Both the position numbers and the translations under genes were made by a program. 64,000 nucleotides of DNA, from NCBI GenBank assembly GCA_965279165.1, contig OZ257140.1:2480001-2544000 (forward strand). Direction: 5' to 3'. Source of the stretch: JBAYIE01 sp965279165. Lineage in GTDB: Bacteria; Bacteroidota; Bacteroidia; UKL13-3. The notes under the pieces were generated by a model, which was given only the letters and a program-made list of their open reading frames with translations, was not told the DNA's origin and did no database searches. Positions 45,398 through 53,900 of the stretch are shown here, in pieces; within the stretch, counting starts at the first letter, position 1, and every line of letters starts with the position of its first letter.

Positions 45398-45880
45398 AGT
45401 CGACTTTCAAAATGTGATGAAAGTTAGATTTAGCAATACTTTCGCTGCTAATTTGCATCAAATTATTTGCAAGGTTTCAGTTCAAAAAATTAATAAGCTT
45501 GCAATTTCAGTTGATCAATTTATTCTAACTATTATCAGCGACAAAGGTTGAATCTTCATTTTATCTAAAAAGTTTTTCGGAGCTGGTGGCCTTCTATTTT
45601 TATGCGTAGCATTTGAGTCCCGATATATATCGGGATGCAAATTTGGGCTAGGAATTGGAAGTAACCCACGAGCTTGCGATGGCCAGGTGCCAAGGGCGGC
45701 TTGGGTTGCGTGGGATGTGCGATTCGTAAAATGCAGCATAAAAATAGGAAGCCTTGATTTTTTTGTCCCGTTTTTATACGGGATGCTGGCTTGGAGCGCA
45801 TAGCTCCAAAATCTCAATAAAACAGTTAATCTGATATTGAAATTACACATTTCTTTTAAAAGGACTTTTTGAGGTTCGAC
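45398..45880. mobile_element. MITE-like inverted-repeat element, copy 1
   Basis: About 483 bp of non-coding DNA homologous along its length to 48968-49459. The ends form an imperfect inverted repeat, TAGTCGACTTTCAAAATGT on the left and, in reverse complement, TAGTCGAACCTCAAAAAGT on the right. Flanks show TAAG on both sides (45394-45397 and 45881-45884), a candidate 4-bp target duplication. Inside are several hairpins: TATTTTTATGC arms at 45588-45614 and 45728-45753; an extra perfect palindrome TCCCGATATATATCGGGA around 45618-45635 that copy 2 lacks; TCCCGTTTTTATACGGGA around 45766-45783; and TTGGAGC-GCATA-GCTCCAA at 45791-45809. It has no transposase, and an ORF on the minus strand (45515-45895) is probably incidental. 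Confidence 0.72.
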
Positions 45881-45884
45881 TAAG

Positions 45885-45912
45885 AACAAAAACACCCAGT
45901 ACTAAAACACCT
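45885..45912. repeat. Short heptamer run (array H) next to the permease stop codon
   Basis: AACACCCAGTACTA followed by AAACACCTAGTACTT, i.e. two copies of a 14-15-mer made of 7-mers, directly abutting the minus-strand permease stop at 45911. Too short to be certain it belongs with the larger arrays. Confidence 0.45.
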
Positions 45913-47257
45913 AGTACTTCCTAATAAAGAAATACACCGGAATCCCCGCCAACACAATCGCCAATCCCGGATAAGAATACACCGGTTTGAAAATCAAAAG
46001 ACACATGCAAATGGTTCCTGCCATTAAAATATAAAGGATTGGAAGAAATGGATATCCAAATACTTTATAAGGACGAACCGCATTAGGTTGTTTGAAGCGC
46101 AATAGAAATATACCACCAACTGTTAATATATAAAATAACAGCACGGCAAACACTACATAATCGAGCAATTCGGAATAAGATCCGGATAAGGTTAATATGC
46201 TGGTCCATATTGCTTGTATAACCAACGCAAATTGAGGCGAATGGTTGTTATTTAGTTTCCCTGCACGTTTAAAAAATAATCCATCCAGCGACATGGCATA
46301 ATATACCCTTCCACCGGATAATGTTAAACCGTTGATACAACCAAATGTCGAAACCATAATCAAGGCTGCCATTATATACATGCCGGTTTCTCCGAAAACA
46401 GTTTTTAGGAGTTCAGTTCCAACCCTGTCGGAAGGAGCATTTTGTATGGCTTCAAATGGCAATACATATAGGTAAACAAAATTTATGATAAGGTAAATCA
46501 ACAGTACCAATCCTGTTCCAAGCAATAAGGAAAGAGGTAAGTTTCTTTCCGGTTTTTCAATTTCACCTCCCGTAAAAGTGATATTGTTCCACGCATCTGC
46601 CGAGAATATAGAACCAACCAAAGCCACGCTAAATATGCCAATGAAATTTCCATCAAAGTCAAAAGCATTCCAGTTCCAATTGATATGCATTGCCGGTTGC
46701 GAAAAAGCATGGAATAATCCTGCAAGAATTAAAAAAACAATCGCTCCGATTTTGGTGAAGGTAAAAATGTTTTGTACCAGCGCCCCACTTTTTACACTAC
46801 GGAAATTGGAAAAGGTAAGTAGCCATACCACAACCAATGCCAATAATTGCTGCGTTTGCAAATGAAAGTTTCCAATAGAAATTAGAATGGATTTATCAGA
46901 AATAAAAGGAAAGAATACCCCGGTAAATTTGGCGAAAGCTACTGCCACAGCAGCAATAGTTCCGGTTTGAATAACCGCAAATAAGGCCCATCCATATAAA
47001 AATCCCATCAATGGATGATACGCTTCTTTCAGGTATATATATTGTCCACCGGCTTTTGGCATCATAGCTGCCAATTCTCCATAATTAAGTGCTGCTAACC
47101 AGGTTAAAATTGCGGTAACCACCCATGCTAAAATTAGCAATCCCGGAGAACCAAGTTCCCTGCTCATGGCAGCAGGAACAATAAAAATTCCGGAGCCAAT
47201 CATGCTTCCCATAATCAGCATGGTACTGTCCAAAAGCGTTAGTTTTTTAGAACTCAT
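45911..47257 (-). CDS. APC-superfamily amino-acid/polyamine permease
   Basis: 448 residues with about twelve transmembrane segments and the APC hallmark at the N-terminus, MGSMIGSGIFIVPAAMS (substrate-binding loop of helix 1). LNYGELAAMMPKAGGQYIYLKEAY follows helix 2, and helices 6 and 8 carry GSIFSADAWNNITFTGGEIEKPERN. This pattern fits the cationic amino-acid or polyamine antiporter/L-amino-acid transporter (LAT) branch. The substrate cannot be read from sequence. It is transcribed away from the conserved unknown gene at 47342 with an 84-bp divergent region between them. Confidence 0.85.
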   Translation of the reverse strand: MSSKKLTLLDSTMLIMGSMIGSGIFIVPAAMSRELGSPGLLILAWVVTAILTWLAALNYGELAAMMPKAGGQYIYLKEAYHPLMGFLYGWALFAVIQTGTIAAVAVAFAKFTGVFFPFISDKSILISIGNFHLQTQQLLALVVVWLLTFSNFRSVKSGALVQNIFTFTKIGAIVFLILAGLFHAFSQPAMHINWNWNAFDFDGNFIGIFSVALVGSIFSADAWNNITFTGGEIEKPERNLPLSLLLGTGLVLLIYLIINFVYLYVLPFEAIQNAPSDRVGTELLKTVFGETGMYIMAALIMVSTFGCINGLTLSGGRVYYAMSLDGLFFKRAGKLNNNHSPQFALVIQAIWTSILTLSGSYSELLDYVVFAVLLFYILTVGGIFLLRFKQPNAVRPYKVFGYPFLPILYILMAGTICMCLLIFKPVYSYPGLAIVLAGIPVYFFIRKY

Positions 47258-47293
47258 TTTTCGAATATATAGGATTTATCTCACCTAATATAG

Positions 47294-47326
47294 TTTGTAG
47301 TTTATGTTAGATGTATTATATATTTG
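47294..47326 (+). promoter_or_regulatory. Bacteroidota-type promoter (TTTG - 21 bp - TATATTTG)
   Basis: TTTG at 47294-47297 and TATATTTG at 47319-47326 are separated by 21 bp, matching the Bacteroidota -33 (TTTG) and -7 (TAnnTTTG) consensus and spacing. The -7 element ends 15 bp before the ATG at 47342. Confidence 0.55.
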
Positions 47327-47341
47327 ATTAAACGCAATTGA

Positions 47342-48964
47342 ATGCCCGGAAACAAATCATTTAATTTATTACTTAATCGGTTTAAGAAAATATATACTGT
47401 TTTTGATGCTTATTCAGCCCAAAATAAGGTTGATCTTTTAAGTGAATTATCGGTAGCTAAAATTACCGACCCTATCAAACTCACAATCTATATGGATATG
47501 TTGTTGTTTACCCTTGCGCATCCGCAAAGCAACAAAATTAGGATGGTAGCTACTAAAGAGATAAAGCGAATTTCTTTACTCATGAAAATGGAAAAATTCA
47601 GGATGCATGAAAGTGTGGTTAATAGTGGTTTGCCATTTGCGCCTGTTCGTACCAGATTTTCACACGAAATAATACAGTCGTTATTAAACAATAAAAAGTT
47701 AGAATTGGTGTTTGATGGATTTGAAGATCCACAATTATCCTTAAATGAAGTATTGAAACTTACCATGCCTTCGGTTGAACGAGAAATTACCACAGCTGGC
47801 ATGACCAATGAAGAGTTATTGGAATATCTTGGGGTAGAGGCAAAAGATATTCCGGAATTTCTGGTACAGGAATTATCTAAGTATAGGGATAAACCCTTAA
47901 CCATGGATTTTTTATTTGATACACTTTCTATGTATGTGAAAGTATTTCCTAAAACCGAAAAATTATCCCGCGCCTTCAACAAATTAAATACTCCTATAGA
48001 TATCCAAAGCGAGATTTGGAAAAGGTTCGACCATATAAGTTTGTTGCAAACTCCGATTGGCAATCCAACTGAATTATCGGCAAAAGAAAAATCAGAGCTA
48101 ATTGAAACAATTAAAAATTCTCTGCTTTTAACTGCTCGTGAAACGGATCCTGTAACCTATATGCAGGAGGATTCTTTGCGATTATATACTTTGAATAGAG
48201 GGATAAGCATTGCATTTTATAGCATGATTCCGGAACGACAATTATCCTTTGAGTCCTATGTTGGATTTACCTTGTTTAAAAATGGATATCCTGCATCCTA
48301 TGGTGGAGCCTGGATATTTGGAAAACGGATGCTTTTTGGAATCAATATTTTTGAACCATACCGCGGAGGTGAATCCGGTTTGATTTTATGCCAACTGTTG
48401 CGTTTGTACAAACAAGTTTTTGGTGTCGATTATATTGAAGTAGAACCTTATCAATATGGTTTGGATAATCCGGAAGGAATACAATCAGGAGCTTATTGGT
48501 TTTATTATCGATTTGGTTTCCGATCGTTGGATAAGGATTTGGCAAAACTTGCAGAAAAGGAGTTTGGAAAGATTAAAACAACTCCCGGATATAGAAGTTC
48601 AGAAAAAACATTGGTTCGTTTTACGGAAAGCAATATTGTACTGCAAGAGAACAAGGAGATTCCGCCTACTGTTGCCGATATTTCATCACAAATTACCGAG
48701 TTAATTGCAAAACGGTATAAAGGTAATCGGCAATTGGCAATCGAAAGTATGGTAAATGATTTTTTAACCAAATCAAACATAAACCAAAATGAATATACCG
48801 ATAACGAACAAAGGGTTTTAGGAGAGTATGCTTGTTGGGCCGCTTTACAGAAAGGATTAAACAAACTACATTACGATCAAATGGTTGCACTGGTAAAATT
48901 GAAACCGGTTGACCTTTATGCCTATCAAACAAACTTGCTTGGGTATTTTGCTTTGAAAAATTAA
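47342..48964 (+). CDS. Conserved protein of unknown function with possible GNAT-like segment
   Basis: 540 residues, soluble (no signal peptide or membrane segments). The first 230 residues are helical with HEAT-like spacing (MLLFTLAHPQSNKIRMVATKEIKRISLLM, TNEELLEYLGVEAKDIPEFLVQELSKYRD). A second part (about 280-420) contains NIFEPYRGGESGLILCQLLRLYKQVFGVDYIEVEPYQYGLDNPEGIQSGAYWFYYRFGFR in pieces: a [Y]RGGESG turn, a helix, an N-P pair, and YYRFGFR. That succession resembles acetyl-CoA-binding motif A and the closing motif of GNAT acetyltransferases, but this is only a pattern-level similarity. The stop codon TAA is followed at once by the left end of MITE-like copy 2, and a clear promoter precedes it. 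Confidence 0.6.
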   Translation: MPGNKSFNLLLNRFKKIYTVFDAYSAQNKVDLLSELSVAKITDPIKLTIYMDMLLFTLAHPQSNKIRMVATKEIKRISLLMKMEKFRMHESVVNSGLPFAPVRTRFSHEIIQSLLNNKKLELVFDGFEDPQLSLNEVLKLTMPSVEREITTAGMTNEELLEYLGVEAKDIPEFLVQELSKYRDKPLTMDFLFDTLSMYVKVFPKTEKLSRAFNKLNTPIDIQSEIWKRFDHISLLQTPIGNPTELSAKEKSELIETIKNSLLLTARETDPVTYMQEDSLRLYTLNRGISIAFYSMIPERQLSFESYVGFTLFKNGYPASYGGAWIFGKRMLFGINIFEPYRGGESGLILCQLLRLYKQVFGVDYIEVEPYQYGLDNPEGIQSGAYWFYYRFGFRSLDKDLAKLAEKEFGKIKTTPGYRSSEKTLVRFTESNIVLQENKEIPPTVADISSQITELIAKRYKGNRQLAIESMVNDFLTKSNINQNEYTDNEQRVLGEYACWAALQKGLNKLHYDQMVALVKLKPVDLYAYQTNLLGYFALKN

Positions 48965-48967
48965 CTA

Positions 48968-49459
48968 GTCAACACTCAAAAAGTATTAAAGGCTAGGAAT
49001 AACAATGCTTTCACCATAAAAACACATCAAAATAATTGCAAAGTTTCAATCCAAAAACCACAAATCCTTGCAAATTCTGAGTATACTTTTAATAATAAGA
49101 TAGCGCCTGATTATATTCATTGCGACAAGGATTGAATGTTCATTTTATCTAAATGTTCATCGAAGCTGGCGGCCTTCTATTTTTATGCGTAGCATTTAAG
49201 AAGAGCAAATTTGCGCCGGTACTTGCAAGTAACCCACGAGCTTGTGATGGCCAAGAGCGAAGGGCGGCTTGGGTTACGTGGGATGTGCGATTCGTAAAAT
49301 GCAGCATAAAAATAGGAAGCCATGATTTTTTTGTTTACTTTTTTTATCAAGAAAAAAAGTGAATGCAGGCTTGGGGCGCATAGCCCCAAAATCAAAATAA
49401 AACAGATAATTTAATTTTGAAACTACAAATTCTTTTTAAAATACTTTTTGAGGGTTGAC
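48968..49459. mobile_element. MITE-like inverted-repeat element, copy 2
   Basis: About 492 bp of non-coding DNA with a nearly perfect 20-bp terminal inverted repeat: GTCAACACTCAAAAAGTATT on the left (48968-48987) and, in reverse complement, GTCAACCCTCAAAAAGTATT on the right (19 of 20 match). TAAC flanks both ends (48962-48965 and 49460-49463), a candidate 4-bp target duplication. Internal TATTTTTATGC arms at about 49169-49195 and 49287-49313, a hairpin with ACTTTTTTT/AAAAAAAGT arms, and TTGGGGC-GCATA-GCCCCAA at 49371-49389 correspond to hairpins of copy 1. It lies exactly between the stop codons of two convergent genes. No transposase is present. Confidence 0.78.
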
Positions 49460-49462
49460 TAA

Positions 49463-50113
49463 CTATACATTTCTTAATTTAAAACTATCCCAATCCACAC
49501 CAATACGAAATGTTTGATAAATTCTTCCGTTTTTACCTGCGTGTCCATAATGGTTGGTAGCACTATGAAATACTCCTGATGGATATGCTACCATTCTGTT
49601 AAATCGATATCCAACACGATCTATTTCTTCCCATCTGTTTCTGATTTTCGAGTCCCTTTCAAATGGATACAAAAATTCATCTTCGTTAAATGTTTCCCCT
49701 TTTTTTACTGTGGGTTTCATGGGTTCCATCAAACCGGATTTTTTATGTTGCCATAAGGAAGTACCACAATTAAAAGGTAAACCTGGGGTTAAGTATACAA
49801 CTACTGTAATATCGTTATAGGGTTCATCTGCATGTACTCCCGGAATTTCTTTTCTTTTTCCTTCCGAAAAACCTTGATAAAACACCCCATTTTCTTCCAA
49901 AGGATCTGTGTCCCATCTATTAATGTGAATTCCAAGAATGGTTTCCAGCTTTTCTTTTATACCTATTTCGTGGTACACTTTTTTACTTCTGTAACCTGTA
50001 GCATGCTCGGGTGCATAGAAATCCGATTCTAATGCTGTTTGGTAAACTTTTTCAGGCGATTTATAGAAATTATCTTTTACCAGAAGAAATCGGGTATATT
50101 TTATTTTTTCCAT
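49463..50113 (-). CDS. DUF6445 family protein, 2-oxoglutarate/iron oxygenase-like
   Basis: 216 residues from the ATG at 50113 (MEKIKYTRF); two upstream codons beginning with TTG are unlikely. The double-stranded beta-helix pattern of iron-2OG oxygenases can be followed: GVHADEPYNDITVVVYLTP gives the HxD pair near residue 92, NCGTSLWQHKKSG is the following strand, and AYPSGVFHSATNHYG near 180 supplies the distal histidine with R in the GRIYQTFRI strand. This is the usual form of DUF6445, whose substrates are unknown. It lies 78 bp downstream of the NeuD-type gene on the same strand and its stop abuts MITE-like copy 2. Confidence 0.68.
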   Translation of the reverse strand: MEKIKYTRFLLVKDNFYKSPEKVYQTALESDFYAPEHATGYRSKKVYHEIGIKEKLETILGIHINRWDTDPLEENGVFYQGFSEGKRKEIPGVHADEPYNDITVVVYLTPGLPFNCGTSLWQHKKSGLMEPMKPTVKKGETFNEDEFLYPFERDSKIRNRWEEIDRVGYRFNRMVAYPSGVFHSATNHYGHAGKNGRIYQTFRIGVDWDSFKLRNV

Positions 50114-50191
50114 AACCAAAAATTATACCCAAATGTATAAAGTGTGAATTGAAATAAGTATGACAAGCGTCAACTAAAACCGGGTAAGCAA

Positions 50192-50860
50192 TTACATGTA
50201 TTTTTCTCCTGCTTTACGTGCCCTGATGAATTTAGCAGGCACGCCATACATCACAGTATTATCGTTGCAGTTTGTTAATAGCATGGATCCTCCGCCGATA
50301 ACGGCATGTTTACCAATAGTAACACCATTTTTTATATTGGCGCCGATCGATACCGCCGAAAACTCTCCAATGGATACATCACCTCCAACACACGAATTTG
50401 GAGCTAAGCTGGAGAATGTATGCATATGGCTATCGTGGTCTAAACTCGACTTGGTATTTAACAAGGTAAAGTCATCTACTTTACAACCCGGATTAATAAT
50501 AACCCCGGCCATAATAATAACCCCTTTTCCAATGGTAACATTTTTTCCGATTTGTGCAGAAGGATGGATGGCAGAGATAAATTCAATTCCGGGACAAATG
50601 GTTTCTATAGATCCTTTAATTTTATACCGTAACCAGTTATCTCCAACACCAATAATAGCGGATAATCCGGGATTGGATTTGATGATACCCGGTAAATCAG
50701 AATCAACTCCTATTATCGGGTATCCAAGCAGTTCTGTAATGGTTTCATCCGGACCTTTTAACAATCCAAAAATGGTATATTGATTCTGTTTTTCCAGAAT
50801 ATCGATAACAACTTTTGTATGTCCGGAAGTTCCTAAAATTACAACCGATGTTTTTTTCAT
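50192..50860 (-). CDS. NeuD/PglD-type sugar O-acyltransferase (hexapeptide-repeat)
   Basis: 222 residues from ATG 50860 (MKKTSVVILG). An N-terminal Rossmann-like PglD_N domain (about 1-85: VVILGTSGHTKVVIDILE) precedes a left-handed beta-helix of isoleucine-patch hexapeptides (IGKNVTIGKGVIIMAGVIINPG, VGGDVSIGEFSAVSIGANI, VTIGKHAVIGGGS) ending near residue 210. Such enzymes transfer acetyl or related groups from acyl-CoA to a sugar amine or hydroxyl in surface glycan synthesis (NeuD on sialic acid, PglD on a bacillosamine precursor). A histidine in DHDSHMH near 140 is the likely general base. The sugar is unknown here; no other sugar-nucleotide gene is adjacent. Confidence 0.8.
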   Translation of the reverse strand: MKKTSVVILGTSGHTKVVIDILEKQNQYTIFGLLKGPDETITELLGYPIIGVDSDLPGIIKSNPGLSAIIGVGDNWLRYKIKGSIETICPGIEFISAIHPSAQIGKNVTIGKGVIIMAGVIINPGCKVDDFTLLNTKSSLDHDSHMHTFSSLAPNSCVGGDVSIGEFSAVSIGANIKNGVTIGKHAVIGGGSMLLTNCNDNTVMYGVPAKFIRARKAGEKYM

Positions 50861-50927
50861 GTTTGCATTAATGATAGCAGTACGTTGCAAGGATAAGTAT
50901 TCTTTTTATGGGTACCTCTTAATCCGA

Positions 50928-53900
50928 TTAATATTGTTTAATTATTTTAACATATTGAATGATGTCTTCTCGGTTGATACCCAATAAATACATCCCGTTT
51001 GGTAAATCACTTAAATCAAGTTGAACTTGATTTCCGGATATATGTATTTGATTCGAACGCAATTGCCTGGTTTTACCGTTTATATCCGTTAAGGTAATTT
51101 GGTCTGTTTCCAACTTATTGAATGGCGATTGAATTTCCACCCATCCGGTAGTAGGATTTGGAAACACCATTATCGGAGTTGTTTGATCAAGTTGATTCAA
51201 TGCTAACTTTACTACATTAAATGTATTGGAGAAATTTTTACAACCATTGCTGTCGATGGTTACTTTATAATCTCCATTTTGTGTTAGTAAATGAAAACGG
51301 TTTGTTTCACTTGGCATATCGGTATTGTTTCGTGCCCATTGGTAAGAGGCCGCGACGCTACTCCATAAGGTATCTGCACTTCTGGTAATTACCGGACGGA
51401 TAGGTAAAGGTTTTACCGTTACTGTGATACTTGCAGTGTCTTTGGTTTTGGATGCACATGCAATGTTTGAAGTTAATACACACCGTATAAGTTGGGAGTT
51501 ATTGTATACCGAAGTATAAGCAATGCTGTCGGTACCAACCACACCACTATTATTTAGCCAGGTATGTTTTGGTGCAGTTCCACCATTGCTGTCGGCTGCA
51601 GTGATGGTAATGCTTTGTCCCATACAAACTGAATTGGCAGACGCAGTAAGGAAGACTTTAGGCGTAACAAGTGGTTTTATCACCATCCCAATTTTATTAG
51701 ATGGCGCAATTGCCGGAACCGCACATCCTGCAGAAGAGGTCATGAAAACCTGCACCGAATCTCCATTGTTGAGACTGTCGACCAATAAACTTGCCGTTGA
51801 TGTACCGGTATTGATGCCATTTATTTTCCATTGAAAAATAGGGGAAGTACCTGCGTTTGCAACCGAAGTTGAAAAGGTTACCGTCGTTCCTTTGCAAATA
51901 TTATTGAGGTTATTGCTGATACTAACAGATGCTGCAACAGTCGGAACCATTAGTAAGGTTATTTTATTGGAAGTAACCGGATTGGTGGTTGCGCAGGCAA
52001 TATTTGAATTTAGAACGGCGTACACAGTATCCTTATCGGTGTATCCGGTGGTAGTAAACCGAACCGAATCCGGACCGAAAGGAATGCTGTTTTTATACCA
52101 CTGATAATGCGGATTGGTACCGGTATTAGAAACAGCACCATTAAATGTTACTGCCGATCCCGAACAAAAGGCAGGTGTTGGTGTACTGATTTGAATCGTT
52201 GGAGTTGCTGTTGGATTGACCGTCATCTTAATTCTTGCTGAAGTATCGGATGCTTTGGTTGTACAAGCTGCATTGGATACCATTACTACCTGAATGGAAT
52301 CGTTGTTTAACAAAAAAGCAGTGGTAAGCTGGTTGCTGTCACTACCAATGATGATATTGTTTTTTATCCAAGTATATAGTGGTTTGCTTCCGCCATTAAC
52401 CGGAGTAGCAGTAAAGACAACTGCTGTTCCGGCACAAATTGTGGTTGCGGTAGATTGAATGGAAACAGAAGGAGTTACAATTGGATTTACTTGAATAACT
52501 TGTTTGTTTGATGTTGCTGTAGTTTGTGTTAAACAAGTTGCATTCGATTGAACGGTTAAATAAAAGGTATCTTTATCTATAATGTTTTTAACATAAAAAC
52601 TATCGGTATTGTTTGGTAAAAGAATGCTGTTTTTATACCATGAAAGCAAGGCATTTGTTCCTCCGTTTGTTATGCTTGCTTTTAATTTTACCGAATCTCC
52701 GGTGCAAATATTGTTTTTACTGGCAGTAACAGTTACTGCGGGAGTTACGGTTGGATTAACTCGGATACCTATTTTGTTTGATACAACAGTAGTTGGGTTC
52801 GCACACAGAGCATTTGAAATTAAATTTAGGTAAACAGAATCATTATCTGCGAGATTGGTGGTTATATAAGTATTGCTGTTTGTCCCTATTACGGTATTGT
52901 TATTTTTTCGCCATTGGTAAACCGGATTATTGCCACCATTCACTACTGATACGGTAAACGTATCGCTGGCACCTGCACAAATACTGGTTGCGGTTGCACT
53001 GATAGTTGCGGTTGGTACCAACACCGGATTTACCAGAACAACCACTGCAGTTGAAGTGTCCTTGGGTTTACTTGCACAGGATAAATTGGAAGTTAAGATA
53101 CACTTGACTAAATCGTTGTTAGCAGGAACGGATAATAAATACGAGGATGAATCAGTTCCTACCGGAATTCCATTTTTAAGCCATTGGTAATGCGGTGTTG
53201 AGCCACCATTAATTTGCGTTGCTTTAAAACTGATGGGTGTACCCGGACAAACATTATTGCTGTTAGGATTGATAGAAATAGTAGGAGGTAGGGTAGTACC
53301 AACAGTCATTTTTATTTGGTTGGAAACCACAACCGATGGGTTGGCACAAGCCGCATTAGAAGTTAATGTTGCTGTAATGGAATCGCTGTTCGATAGCGCA
53401 GAGTTGGTATAAATGGTATCATTGGAACCAACAACAGAACCATTTAATTTCCATACCAATTGCGGACTTGTTCCTCCATTGGTTAAGATGGCTTTAAATG
53501 TTACCGGGGTATTGATACAAACAATATTATTAGCCGTCGAAATGGTTAAAGTTGGTATTACGGTTGGTGTTACAACGAAGGAAATTTTTGCGGTGTCATT
53601 TAATAAATTATTATCCAACTTATTATTTGGCAAATTGGATATGATTGCCAGATTATAATTACCACCTGTGAAATTAACTGCGCCAATTGGAATGGATCCA
53701 CTGGTTATACCCGGAGCTAAAGAACCGGTCCAATTATACATATTTATGATATTTCCATTTGAAACTATAATAAATTGAGCGGCTGTTACCGTAGTTAATC
53801 CAAAGTTTTTGAATCGCATATAAATGGTTCGGCTTCTTCCGCAAAAGTTTGCAGTAGTCGGCGAATCAATTGCTATCACGCCAATATCGTTTGGTATTTC

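Noticed and set aside
45515..45895. 126-residue minus-strand ORF inside MITE-like copy 1 and similar ORFs on both strands of both copies
   Set aside because: The open frames are present on both strands of conserved DNA, start codons are inconsistent between copies, and the sequence is better explained by hairpin and inverted-repeat conservation. No ribosome-binding or homology signal is visible. One caveat is that the frame reading SNPRACDGQ...WDVRFVKC is kept in both copies.
47488..48063. 191-residue minus-strand ORF opposite the conserved 540-residue protein
   Set aside because: The sense frame has a promoter at correct spacing and conserved length; the antisense frame has no signal and low-complexity composition.
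50196..50783. 195-residue plus-strand ORF opposite the NeuD-type gene
   Set aside because: It is antisense to a clear hexapeptide-repeat protein with normal domain order; the composition is that of a shadow frame.
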